The translations under genes and the position numbers were made by a program. This document shows positions 1 through 7,704 of a DNA stretch of 64,000 nt, one piece after another. The notes beneath the pieces were generated by a model. The model searched no databases. It was not told where the DNA came from and was given only the letters and a program-made list of their open reading frames with translations. This DNA is from JAOTVV01 sp039591075 (lineage in GTDB: Bacteria > Gemmatimonadota > Gemmatimonadetes > Gemmatimonadales > GWC2-71-9), in the NCBI GenBank assembly GCA_039591075.1, contig JBDHEI010000027.1, positions 1-64,000 of the forward strand. Direction: 5' to 3'. Numbering within the stretch: position 1 is the first letter of the stretch; every line of letters starts with the position of its first letter.

Positions 1-94
1 CGACGCGCGGGCGTGGACGGTCACCGAGCGCCGCGCCTTGGGACCGGATACATTATTGGTGGTCGATCGAGAGCTATGTTTACTGGAATCGTGA
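1..94 (+). CDS. ribD: RibD C-terminal end (partial, runs off left edge)
   Basis: Reading from base 2 the frame is open until a TGA at 92-94 and ends with a segment containing RALGPDTLLVVDR. This resembles the end of the reductase domain of RibD (diaminohydroxyphosphoribosylaminopyrimidine deaminase / 5-amino-6-(5-phosphoribosylamino)uracil reductase). Only about 30 residues are visible, so the call rests mainly on position: ribE starts inside it at 76, a 19-bp overlap, and ribBA and ribH follow, the usual riboflavin gene order. It could be another protein ending here. Confidence 0.55.
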   Translation, partial: DARAWTVTERRALGPDTLLVVDRELCLLES

Positions 95-678
95 CCGCAT
101 TGGGCTCGGTGGAGGCCGTGAGCCGTGACGGTGATCGGCTCGCCATCTCCATAACGGCGCCGTACGAGGATCTCGCCGTGGGCGAGAGCGTTGCGGTCAA
201 CGGTGTCTGTCTCACGGTGGTCGAGTGTGGCCCGCGCTGGTTCAAGGTCGAGGCCGTCGTCACCACACGTGGGCGAACCCGCCTCGGCGAGATCCAGGAC
301 GGCGAGCCGGTGAATCTGGAGCGGGCCATGCAAATGGGAGATCGATTCGGTGGGCACTTGGTGCAGGGGCATGTCGACGGTGTGGGTGAAGTCGTGGCGG
401 TGCGCCCGACGGCCGATGCGCTGCTCATCGACATCGCCGTCTCCGGCGAGGTGGCCGAGATCAGTGTACCCTACGGCTCCATCGCAGTCGACGGCGTGAG
501 CATGACCGTGAATGCCGTTCCGGCACCTGGCGTTGTTCAACTCTCCGTGATTCCGTTCACCCGGGATCACACGACGCTCGGCCGTCTGGCGCCGGGTGAT
601 CGTGTTCATGTGGAAGCCGACGTGATCGGCAAGTACGTGCGCCAGCTGCTGCAGCAGCGGGGCGCGGTGCAGGCATAG
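76..678 (+). CDS. ribE: Riboflavin synthase alpha chain
   Basis: Converts two molecules of 6,7-dimethyl-8-ribityllumazine into riboflavin plus the pyrimidinedione, in the cytoplasm. The protein is 200 residues and begins MFTGIV, the almost invariant N-terminus of this family, which fixes the start at 76 although the frame is open upstream. The two tandem lumazine-binding barrels are visible: the first carries VAVNGVCLTVV and the second, after GGHLVQGHVDGVG, carries IAVDGVSMTVN. Length matches the family. It overlaps the putative ribD tail and lies 9 bp before ribBA, so the riboflavin genes form one transcription unit. Confidence 0.97.
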   Translation: MFTGIVTALGSVEAVSRDGDRLAISITAPYEDLAVGESVAVNGVCLTVVECGPRWFKVEAVVTTRGRTRLGEIQDGEPVNLERAMQMGDRFGGHLVQGHVDGVGEVVAVRPTADALLIDIAVSGEVAEISVPYGSIAVDGVSMTVNAVPAPGVVQLSVIPFTRDHTTLGRLAPGDRVHVEADVIGKYVRQLLQQRGAVQA

Positions 679-687
679 GAGGCCATT

Positions 688-1893
688 ATGCCGTTCGGGA
701 CCATCGAACAGGCGATCGAAGACATCGCGCAGGGCAAACTCGTCTTGGTGGCCGACGACGAAGATCGAGAGAGCGAGGGCGATCTCGTGGGCGCGGCGCA
801 GCACGCGACACCCGAGATGGTCAACTTCATGGCAAAGCACGGGCGGGGCCTGGTATGTCTCACGCTCACCCCAGAACGGACTCTGGAGCTCGGCCTGCCG
901 CAAATGACCGAGACGAACTCCGATTCCTATGAAACCGCCTTCACCGTGAGCATCGATGCGGCCAAACGGTTTGGGGTGACGACGGGGATCTCCGCCGCCG
1001 ACCGCGCCAAGACGATCCAGGTGGCCATCGATCCTGCCACCGTGCCCTCGGATCTCCGTCGGCCCGGACACGTATTCCCGCTCCGGGCCCGGCCCGGAGG
1101 TGTGTTGCAGCGGGTGGGACACACAGAGGCGAGCGTCGACCTCGCGCGGGCGGCGCGTCTCGCCCCAAGCGGCGTGATCTGCGAGGTCCTGTCCGACGAC
1201 GGCACGATGATGCGGCGGCCCCAACTCGAGCGGTTCGCACTGGAGCACGGGCTCACCTTCGTGACCGTCGCGCAGCTCGTTGCGTACCGGCTGCAGAACG
1301 AACGGCTGGTACACCGAGTGGCCGAGGCGCGGTTGCCCACTCCGCACGGGGACTTCCGGGTCATCGGGTACGAAAACGATGTGGATGCACACGAGCACGT
1401 GGCGTTGGTGTACGGCGAGGTGGATCGCAGCGAGAACGTCCTGGTCCGCATGCACTCCAAGTGTCTCACGGGCGACGTCTTTCGGTCGTCGCGGTGCGAC
1501 TGTGGACCGCAGCTGCACGCGGCCATGCGCCTCATCGTCGAGGAGGGGGCCGGGGTGATCGTATACCTGGACCAGGAGGGGCGGGGAATCGGGCTCCTCA
1601 ACAAGCTCAAGGCGTATCAACTTCAGGACAAAGGTCACGACACGGTCGAAGCCAACCAAGCACTCGGGTTCGCCCCGGACCACCGCGACTACGGGATTGG
1701 GGCGCAGATCCTCATCGATCTCGGCCTGAGCTCGATCCGTATCCTGACCAACAACCCGCGCAAGATGGTCGGACTCGACGGGTATGGTCTGGAGATTGTC
1801 GAGCGTGTTCCCCTGATCGCCAGCACGACAGACGAGAATCGGGCCTATCTCAAGGTCAAACGCGACAAGCTCGGTCACCTCTTTGCCAGCTAA
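688..1893 (+). CDS. ribBA: Bifunctional DHBP synthase / GTP cyclohydrolase II
   Basis: A fusion of the two entry enzymes of riboflavin synthesis, 401 residues. The N-terminal half (about 1-200) makes 3,4-dihydroxy-2-butanone 4-phosphate from ribulose 5-phosphate and shows the acidic motif DDEDRESEGD and the conserved HTEASVDLAR. The C-terminal half (about 205-400) opens the imidazole ring of GTP. It has the zinc-site cysteines in CLTGDVFRSSRCDCG and the catalytic-site stretch YLDQEGRGIGL. An AGGAGG-like sequence lies just before the ATG. ribH starts before this gene ends (11-bp overlap), suggesting translational coupling. Confidence 0.97.
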   Translation: MPFGTIEQAIEDIAQGKLVLVADDEDRESEGDLVGAAQHATPEMVNFMAKHGRGLVCLTLTPERTLELGLPQMTETNSDSYETAFTVSIDAAKRFGVTTGISAADRAKTIQVAIDPATVPSDLRRPGHVFPLRARPGGVLQRVGHTEASVDLARAARLAPSGVICEVLSDDGTMMRRPQLERFALEHGLTFVTVAQLVAYRLQNERLVHRVAEARLPTPHGDFRVIGYENDVDAHEHVALVYGEVDRSENVLVRMHSKCLTGDVFRSSRCDCGPQLHAAMRLIVEEGAGVIVYLDQEGRGIGLLNKLKAYQLQDKGHDTVEANQALGFAPDHRDYGIGAQILIDLGLSSIRILTNNPRKMVGLDGYGLEIVERVPLIASTTDENRAYLKVKRDKLGHLFAS

Positions 1894-2374
1894 GGTGCCC
1901 AGCGATCCCCGCCCCGCGACCCCCGCCGATGCGTGGGCGCTGGTGGTCGTCAGCCGGTTCAACGAGGGTGTGACCCGCCGGCTCCTCGACGGGGCGCGTG
2001 CCGCACTCCGCGAGGAGGGGTTTGCGGACGGCCGCGTCAACGTCGTGTGGGTTCCCGGGGCCTTCGAACTGCCGGTTGCGTTGCACCGAGGGATCGAGAC
2101 CGGGCGCTACGCGATCGCCGTCGCCTTGGGCGCGGTGATTCGGGGTGAGACGCCACATTTCGACTACGTGTCCGACACGGCGAGCCACGGGATCATGGCG
2201 GTTTCGACCCGCTTCGGCGTTCCCGTTGGGTTCGGTCTGCTCACCTGCGACACCCTGGCGCAGGCCCTCGCCAGAGCCGGCGGCGAGGCGGGCAACAAAG
2301 GTGAGGAGGCGGCGCGCGCGGCGGTGGAAACGCTACGGGCGCTCGCGGCATTCCGCCCAGGTGCTGCGACCTGA
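1883..2374 (+). CDS. ribH: 6,7-dimethyl-8-ribityllumazine synthase
   Basis: Condenses the ribBA product dihydroxybutanone phosphate with the ribitylaminopyrimidine to give lumazine, the RibE substrate. Family signatures are present: SRFNEGVT near the N-terminus, VPGAFELP, LGAVIRGETPHFDYV with the catalytic His, and GNKGEEAA near the C-terminus. The longest frame uses a TTG at 1883 inside the end of ribBA; a GTG at 1895 is an alternative that removes the overlap. About 163 residues, normal for the family. It overlaps nusB by 14 bp, the widespread ribH-nusB pairing. Confidence 0.96.
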   Translation: MPAKVPSDPRPATPADAWALVVVSRFNEGVTRRLLDGARAALREEGFADGRVNVVWVPGAFELPVALHRGIETGRYAIAVALGAVIRGETPHFDYVSDTASHGIMAVSTRFGVPVGFGLLTCDTLAQALARAGGEAGNKGEEAARAAVETLRALAAFRPGAAT

Positions 2375-2774
2375 AAGTCGGGTCCGGGCCCGTGCCCTGC
2401 AACTCCTCTACGCGTGGGAGCTTCAGGGACGGCCACCGATGGGGAGCGTTGTGGTTGGGCTTCTCGCCGGGGAGCCGCTCCGGCGATCGGCCGTCGAGCA
2501 CGCAGAGCCGCTCGCGAGCGCGGTTGCGGCGAACGTGGCGCGGCTGGACGAGGAGATTGCCGCAGCTATCGAGCACTGGCAGCCGCAGCGGGTGGGTGTG
2601 ATCGAGCGGACCATCCTGCGGCTGGCCCTGCACGAGTTGTTGACCGATCGCGCCCCGCCTCGGGTCGTCATCTCCGAGGCCGTTCGACTGGCACATTGGT
2701 TTGCGGGTGCCAAAGCACCGGCCTTCGTCAACGGCGTACTCGACGCGCTCGCCCGACGCGCGGGACGGTTGTGA
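2361..2774 (+). CDS. nusB: Transcription antitermination factor NusB
   Basis: NusB binds boxA RNA with S10 (NusE) and supports processive rRNA transcription. The frame is open from 2145, but the homologous part begins near 2361-2364 (LRPESRVRARALQLLYAWE), so a GTG at 2361 is taken as start, giving 137 residues, normal for NusB. The C-terminal signature is seen as IERTILRLALHELL followed by PPRVVISEAVRLA and FVNGVLD. It overlaps ribH by 14 bp and its stop overlaps the next start (GTGA), so translation is probably coupled along the chain. Confidence 0.92.
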   Translation: MLRPESRVRARALQLLYAWELQGRPPMGSVVVGLLAGEPLRRSAVEHAEPLASAVAANVARLDEEIAAAIEHWQPQRVGVIERTILRLALHELLTDRAPPRVVISEAVRLAHWFAGAKAPAFVNGVLDALARRAGRL

Positions 2775-3901
2775 AGATCCTGGCGGTGAACTGGCTGGAC
2801 CGGGAAAACCCCCAGGCCGGTGGTGCGGAGGTCCACTTCTTCGAGATCTTCCGACGGCTGGTGGCGCGCGGTCACGAGGTGACGCTCGTCGCGTCCGGGT
2901 GGCGAGGGGCCGCACCCCGTTCGACAATCGACGGCATCGATGTGCGACGGTGTGCGGGGCGGCACACCTTCGCGCTCGTTGCACGCCGGCAGGTGCGAAA
3001 TCTGCTCCGACACGATACCTACGATGTGGTCGTGGAGGATATCAACAAGCTACCGCTCTTCTTGCCTACGCTGACTGCAAGACCGGTGTACGTGATCGTG
3101 CCGCACTTGTTCGGCACGACGGCCTTCCGCGAAGCCTCGTGGCCGATCGCCTCGGTCGTATGGCTCGCCGAACGCCCAATTCCTCGCGTGTATCGGCGCT
3201 CGGCGTTCCATGCGATCAGCGAGAGCACGCGGGACGATCTGATCGACCGCGGCGTGCCGGCCCAGGCCGTACGGGTGATCTATCCCGGCGTAGACGCGTC
3301 GGTGTACAGGCCGGATCCGACCCGGACCCGGCGGCCGGTGCCGACGTTTGCCTACGTCGGCAGGCTCAAGCGGTACAAGGGACTCGAGCTGGCGCTCGAG
3401 GCGGTGGCTCTGGCACGGCGCCAGGTGCCCACGATCCGGTTGGACATCGCGGGATCAGGAGACGACCGTCCTCGATTGGAGCGGATCGTGCAGCAGCGGG
3501 GGCTCAGTGACTGTGTGCGCTTTCTCGGCTTCATCGGCGAGGACGAGAAGCGTCACCTGCTGCGGGAGGCGTGGGCGGTCGTGTTCCCGTCGCCCAAGGA
3601 GGGCTGGGGAATCACGAACGTCGAGGCGGCGGCCTGCGGCACCCCGGCCGTGGCGTCTGACAGCCCCGGCTTGCGCGAGTCCGTCCTCAACGATGAAACT
3701 GGAATACTGGTTCCCCACAACCAATCGGAGGCTCTAGCGGACGCACTACGACGCCTGAGTGGCGATCTCGATCTGGTCAACCGCCTTGGACGCGGCGGCC
3801 GGGCATTTGCGGAGACCCTGTCGTGGGACCGAGCCGCCCAGCTCACCGAGGCGCACCTGCACGAAACAGTTCGCAACGCCCCCCCGAGGGGGAAGGAGTG
3901 A
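2771..3901 (+). CDS. Glycosyltransferase family 4 (GT-B) protein
   Basis: Transfers a sugar from an activated donor, probably to a lipid or polysaccharide acceptor; the substrate cannot be read from sequence. 376 residues from a GTG at 2771 that overlaps the nusB stop; the open frame upstream is nusB shadow. The N-terminal Rossmann half starts VKILAVNWLDREN with the acceptor-side glycine run PQAGGAEVH. The C-terminal half has FAYVGRLKRYKG and the family 4 E-x7-E type stretch PSPKEGWGITNVEAAACGTP. It sits between nusB and hpf without other envelope genes, so pathway assignment is open. Confidence 0.9.
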   Translation: MKILAVNWLDRENPQAGGAEVHFFEIFRRLVARGHEVTLVASGWRGAAPRSTIDGIDVRRCAGRHTFALVARRQVRNLLRHDTYDVVVEDINKLPLFLPTLTARPVYVIVPHLFGTTAFREASWPIASVVWLAERPIPRVYRRSAFHAISESTRDDLIDRGVPAQAVRVIYPGVDASVYRPDPTRTRRPVPTFAYVGRLKRYKGLELALEAVALARRQVPTIRLDIAGSGDDRPRLERIVQQRGLSDCVRFLGFIGEDEKRHLLREAWAVVFPSPKEGWGITNVEAAACGTPAVASDSPGLRESVLNDETGILVPHNQSEALADALRRLSGDLDLVNRLGRGGRAFAETLSWDRAAQLTEAHLHETVRNAPPRGKE

Positions 3902-3908
3902 GCGAGCC

Positions 3909-4205
3909 ATGCGAATCATCGTGACCGCACGTCACTGTGAGATTTCCGACGAGCTGAGAGCGCGAGCCGAGACGGTGGTCGAAAAGCTCGCCAAGGCGGC
4001 CCACCGGCCCCAGCGGGCCGAAATCATATTCGATGCCGACCATGGGCACAAAGTTGTCGAGATTCAGCTCTACCTCCCGCGCGGTCAGGTGAAAATCGCC
4101 TCGGCAGAGGCTGAGGACTTTCGTTCCGCCTTGGATCGGGTCGGGGCCAAGCTGCGGAATCAACTGGACAAGAACTCCGGTCGGCCGGTGCGAGGGCCGG
4201 CCTAG
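3909..4205 (+). CDS. hpf: Ribosome hibernation promoting factor, short form
   Basis: Binds the 30S decoding region and stabilises inactive 70S/100S ribosomes in slow growth. 98 residues with the beta-alpha-beta-beta-beta-alpha pattern of the family (RIIVTARHCEISDELRARAE at the start, AEIIFDADHG in the middle). There is no C-terminal dimerisation domain, so it is the short HPF/YfiA type. GGAAGGAG at about 3891 is a strong ribosome binding site. The gene ends 1 bp before hprK, matching the common hpf/PTS-regulator neighbourhood. Confidence 0.93.
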   Translation: MRIIVTARHCEISDELRARAETVVEKLAKAAHRPQRAEIIFDADHGHKVVEIQLYLPRGQVKIASAEAEDFRSALDRVGAKLRNQLDKNSGRPVRGPA

Positions 4206-4206
4206 C

Positions 4207-5184
4207 ATGGGCAAGCCAACACTCACGATCCGGGACATCCTGGAGCGCAAAGGCGAGTCCCTGAAGCTCGAGGTCCTCACGGGAGACGCGGGGCTGGATC
4301 GCGAAGTCAGTGTGCCCGAGGTGTCGAGCCCCGGGCTCGTCTTTGCCGGGTTCACCCGCCGGTTCGCCGCCGAGCGCCTGCACGCCTTGGGCGAGACGGA
4401 GATCGCCTATCTGGACTCCCTCACGGCCGACGATCTGAAGCGCGCGCTGGAGACGTTCATGAGCTACGAGCTCCCGTGTGTGTTCGTCACCAAGGGGCAG
4501 GAGGTTCCGGCCGGGCTCGTGAGTCTTGGCAAGGAGCGCGGTATCGCAGTCCTTCGGTCCCAGCTCGGGACGGCGGAGTTCTACCGCAAGATCTCGCCCT
4601 ATCTGATCGAGATGTTCGCACCGGCGACACAAATCCATGCGTCGATGGCCGATGTGTACGGGGTGGGACTGCTCTTCGTCGGTCGGTCGGGCATCGGCAA
4701 GAGCGAGTGCGTGCTCGACCTCGTGGAGCGCGGTCATCGGCTGGTGGGTGACGATGTCGTTCACGTCACCCTGCGGGGCTCGGGAGTGCTGATTGGGCGA
4801 TCGCACGAGTTGGCGCATCGGTACATGGAGATCCGGGGTATCGGGCTCGTTGACGTCATGGCGCTGTTCGGCGTCCGGGCGGTTCGGCAGCAGAAGCGTA
4901 TCGAGGTGGTCGTCGAGCTACAGGATTGGGAGAGCGCCCAGCAGGACGTGGAGCGAACGGGTCTGGACGGTCGCACCGCCACGATCCTCGGCGTCGAGCT
5001 GCCCCTGGTTCGGATTCCGCTCAACCCGGGCAAGAATCTGACAGTGATCTGCGAGGTCGTTGCCATGAACCACCTGTTGCGCTACAGCGGGGTGGATGCC
5101 GCGCGACAATTCAACGAACACCTGATCCAGCGACTCGTCGAACAGGCGGAACTCCGGGAGTACCTCGCGGAAGACTATGAGTGA
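4207..5184 (+). CDS. hprK: HPr kinase/phosphorylase
   Basis: Phosphorylates and dephosphorylates HPr on its regulatory serine in response to energy state. 325 residues with the usual two-part structure: an N-terminal domain (about 1-135) and a C-terminal P-loop kinase domain with GRSGIGKSE at about 159-167, the GDDVV acidic site near 180, and the HprK signature EIRGIGLVDVMALFG near 208-222. It starts one base after hpf and overlaps the PTS EIIA gene by 8 bp. HPr at 7435 has the matching serine, so the kinase has a substrate encoded in the same operon. Confidence 0.97.
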   Translation: MGKPTLTIRDILERKGESLKLEVLTGDAGLDREVSVPEVSSPGLVFAGFTRRFAAERLHALGETEIAYLDSLTADDLKRALETFMSYELPCVFVTKGQEVPAGLVSLGKERGIAVLRSQLGTAEFYRKISPYLIEMFAPATQIHASMADVYGVGLLFVGRSGIGKSECVLDLVERGHRLVGDDVVHVTLRGSGVLIGRSHELAHRYMEIRGIGLVDVMALFGVRAVRQQKRIEVVVELQDWESAQQDVERTGLDGRTATILGVELPLVRIPLNPGKNLTVICEVVAMNHLLRYSGVDAARQFNEHLIQRLVEQAELREYLAEDYE

Positions 5185-5566
5185 GCCGCTCCGAGGCGTG
5201 ATCGTGTCGCATGCCGGCATCGCGACCGCGTTGATCGACGCGGTGAAGGGCATCGCGGGAGACACCAGCGGGATCGTCGCGATCACGAATACCGGGGCGT
5301 CCCCCGACCGCCTCTGCTCCGACATCGGCGCGGCTGTCGGATCCGGCCCGGCCGTGGTGTTCGTCGACATGCCGGGTGGGAGCTGCCTCCATGCCGCGCT
5401 GGCGGAGCTGCGAGCCCGGTCTGACGTGGCTGTCGTGGCGGGGGTCAATCTTCCGATGCTGTTGGATTTCGCATTTCACCGCGAGCTGCCGCCGTTCGAG
5501 GCGGCCGAGCGCGCGGTGGCAGCGGGCACCCGGGCCATCCGGTCAGTGACGCTGTCCGCGGGATGA
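5177..5566 (+). CDS. PTS mannose-family EIIA component
   Basis: Accepts phosphate from HPr and passes it to EIIB. 129 residues with the phosphorylatable His at position 12 in VSHAGIAT and the DMPGGS loop typical of the EIIA(Man) fold. It overlaps hprK by 8 bp and EIIB by 4 bp (ATGA). As a separate polypeptide, rather than an EIIAB fusion, it fits the sorbose/fructose-type subset. Sugar specificity cannot be deduced. Confidence 0.9.
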   Translation: MSEPLRGVIVSHAGIATALIDAVKGIAGDTSGIVAITNTGASPDRLCSDIGAAVGSGPAVVFVDMPGGSCLHAALAELRARSDVAVVAGVNLPMLLDFAFHRELPPFEAAERAVAAGTRAIRSVTLSAG

Positions 5567-6036
5567 GCATCGTTCTCACACGCCTCGATGATCGGCTGAT
5601 TCACGGTCAGGTGGTGGTCGGCTGGGTCCAACACCTCGGGGTGAAGCGGATCGTGTTGGTCGACGACGAGGTTCGATCCAATGCCTGGGAGCAGGAGTTG
5701 TACACGCTCGGCGTGCCCGGGGACATCACGGTGGAATTCGCCTCGGTAGACGAGGCGGTCCAAGCCGTGAGGGACTGGAACGCCGATCCGACGCGAACCC
5801 TCCTTCTCGCCGGTCGCGTCGACGTGATCATTCGTCTCTGCGAGGGCACCGACGTGATTCGCAAGATCAATGTCGGTGGTCTGCACGAAGGTAGTGGGCG
5901 AACCCAACGGCTCGCCTTCGTGTACCTGACCGGTGAGGAAGCGGAGCAGCTGCGTCGGCTCCACGACCAGGGAGTAGAGGTCAGCGCCCAGGACGTGCCA
6001 ACCGCCAACCCCGCTCCGTTGAAGGACTGGGCATGA
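5563..6036 (+). CDS. PTS mannose/sorbose-family EIIB component
   Basis: Cytoplasmic phosphocarrier between EIIA and the membrane pair EIIC/EIID. 157 residues, starting IVLTRLDDRLIHGQVVVGW; His14 in RLIHGQV is the family phosphorylation site. Its start overlaps the EIIA stop and its stop overlaps the EIIC start, so translation of the PTS components is coupled. Confidence 0.94.
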   Translation: MSIVLTRLDDRLIHGQVVVGWVQHLGVKRIVLVDDEVRSNAWEQELYTLGVPGDITVEFASVDEAVQAVRDWNADPTRTLLLAGRVDVIIRLCEGTDVIRKINVGGLHEGSGRTQRLAFVYLTGEEAEQLRRLHDQGVEVSAQDVPTANPAPLKDWA

Positions 6037-6704
6037 CCCCCGAGTGGGGATGGCTCGTGGTGTGGGGGGCCATTGTCAGCCTCGATCTGGTCAGTGTGGG
6101 CCAGTTCATGCTGGCCCGGCCACTGGTCGCGGGGACGGTGGCAGGCGTGATCCTGGGGGATCCGCTGGCCGGCGGCACGGTCGGCGCCATCCTCGAGCTG
6201 TTTGCGCTCGACGTGCTCCCGATCGGCGGTGTTCGCTATCCCGACTACGGGGTCGGCGCCGTGGCGGCCGCGGCGACCGCCGCAGGGGCACCAGGTGCGC
6301 TCGGGACGGGGATCGCCGTCTGCACGGGACTCGTCGTGGCCTACGTCGGGGAATGGGTGATGCTCGTCGTGCGGCAGGCGAACACCGCGGATGTTCGGCG
6401 ACATCGGGAGGCGCTGGATGCGGGACACCCACCGACGATCGCGGCGGTCCATGTCCGCGGCTTGGGGCGGGACTTGGTGCGCTCGGTCGTCCTGACGGTT
6501 GGCGGCCTGGCACTGGCGGCTGCGGTGTATCGCTGGCCCCCGGTCGACGAGGTTCGCGGGGCGGTGCTCGTGGGCATCGTCGTCATAGGTGCCGGCCTCG
6601 GGGCCGCGACTGCCGGCGTGCTCCGTGCCGTGGGGCAGACCGTCACGGTACGGTGGTTCGGCCTCGGGCTCATCGCCGGCGTGATCTGGACGTTCAGCCA
6701 ATGA
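6033..6704 (+). CDS. PTS mannose/sorbose-family EIIC membrane component
   Basis: Integral membrane subunit that forms the sugar channel with EIID. 223 residues, mostly hydrophobic, with the family-typical start (WGWLVVWGAIVSLDLVSVGQ) and the conserved ARPLVAGTVAGVILGDPLAG loop. About six to seven membrane segments can be drawn, ending with a hydrophobic helix at the C-terminus. The amphipathic middle (about 115-145) is less conserved. It overlaps EIID by 4 bp. Confidence 0.9.
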   Translation: MTPEWGWLVVWGAIVSLDLVSVGQFMLARPLVAGTVAGVILGDPLAGGTVGAILELFALDVLPIGGVRYPDYGVGAVAAAATAAGAPGALGTGIAVCTGLVVAYVGEWVMLVVRQANTADVRRHREALDAGHPPTIAAVHVRGLGRDLVRSVVLTVGGLALAAAVYRWPPVDEVRGAVLVGIVVIGAGLGAATAGVLRAVGQTVTVRWFGLGLIAGVIWTFSQ

Positions 6705-7438
6705 CGCGGGGCCTGGGGGCGAGTTGGCTGCGGACATTCCTGCTGCAGGCGTCGTTCAACTTCGACCGCATGGTGGGGATCGGGTGGGCCTGGGCGGCGG
6801 AACCGATCTTGCGTACCTTGCCCGGCGGCCGTGGCGGCGAGGCGTACCGCGGCGCCATGCGGCGGGCCACGCGCTTCTTCAATGCGCATCCGTACCTGGC
6901 CGGGATGGCCGTGGGTGCCGTGGCGCGGGCGGAACACGAGGGACTGCCGCCGGAGAAGGTGGAGCGGCTGCGGCAGGCGTTGGTTGGTCCATTGGGCTCG
7001 GTCGGCGACAAGCTCATCTGGGCGGGGGTCATGCCGGCCTCGGTGGGCCTCGGACTTATCGTCGCGGCACTGGTGTCGCCGGTGGCGGGGGCAGTGGTCT
7101 TCTTCGTCGGCTACAATGCCGTGCACCTCCCGCTGCGCTGGTGGGCGCTGCGTGAGGGGTGGCGCCGCGGCGCGGACGTTTCGGGCGCCCTGACCGCGGG
7201 GGGTATCAAGCGCGGTATGCGCCTGTTGGGCCCCCTCGGAGCCCTGCTCGTCGGCATCGCCATTCCCGTGCTAGGGGGATGGCTCGCCCGGGACTATGTT
7301 TTGGAGACGAAACTCAGCATCGCCCTGGTCGGTGCCCTCGGGGTCGCGTTTGCGCGGTGGATCCTGCCGGCGTTCAGAGGGCTCAGGTTCGGACTCGTGG
7401 CGGCGGCAGTCGCCTTGCTCGTGGGGTGGGTGTCATGA
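6701..7438 (+). CDS. PTS mannose-family EIID membrane component
   Basis: Partner of EIIC. 245 residues from ATG 6701; a longer open frame reaching back to 6044 lies over the EIIC gene and is rejected. The sequence shows FLLQASFNFDRMVGIGWAWA at the start, AHPYLAGMAVGA, and the GDKLIWAGVMP loop typical of EIID, then four or five membrane helices. It overlaps HPr by 4 bp. With EIIA, EIIB and EIIC it completes a mannose-type permease. Confidence 0.92.
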   Translation: MTRGLGASWLRTFLLQASFNFDRMVGIGWAWAAEPILRTLPGGRGGEAYRGAMRRATRFFNAHPYLAGMAVGAVARAEHEGLPPEKVERLRQALVGPLGSVGDKLIWAGVMPASVGLGLIVAALVSPVAGAVVFFVGYNAVHLPLRWWALREGWRRGADVSGALTAGGIKRGMRLLGPLGALLVGIAIPVLGGWLARDYVLETKLSIALVGALGVAFARWILPAFRGLRFGLVAAAVALLVGWVS

Positions 7439-7704
7439 CGATCGAACGCACAACGACAATCCGGAATCGACTCGGACTCCACGCCCGACCGGCGGCGGAC
7501 TTCGTCAAGGTGGCGGCGAAGTTCCAGTCCGAGATCTCACTTGGGAAAGATGGCGTGTGGGTGAACGGTAAGAGCATCATGGGCGTCATGACCCTCGCGG
7601 CGGAGTTCGGCAGTACCGTGACCGTGCGTGCCGAGGGCGAGGACGCAAAGAATGCGATCGAGGCATTGGCACAGTGCCTGAGCCGGGAGTACGTGGAACA
7701 ATGA
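7435..7704 (+). CDS. ptsH: Phosphocarrier protein HPr
   Basis: Carries phosphate from EI to EIIA. 89 residues; the real start is ATG 7435 inside the EIID stop. The active-site His16 is in RLGLHARPA, and Ser47 in NGKSIMG corresponds to the regulatory Ser46 of Gram-positive HPr, the target of HprK encoded 3 kb upstream. The only gap to ptsI is a 4-bp overlap. Both His and Ser sites are intact, so it can serve in transport and in signalling. Confidence 0.97.
   Translation: MTIERTTTIRNRLGLHARPAADFVKVAAKFQSEISLGKDGVWVNGKSIMGVMTLAAEFGSTVTVRAEGEDAKNAIEALAQCLSREYVEQ

Noticed and set aside
6044..6700. Long upstream extension of EIID
   Set aside because: It overlaps EIIC in another frame; Arg/Gly-rich noise with no homology. 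ATG 6701 has the stop/start overlap seen throughout the operon.
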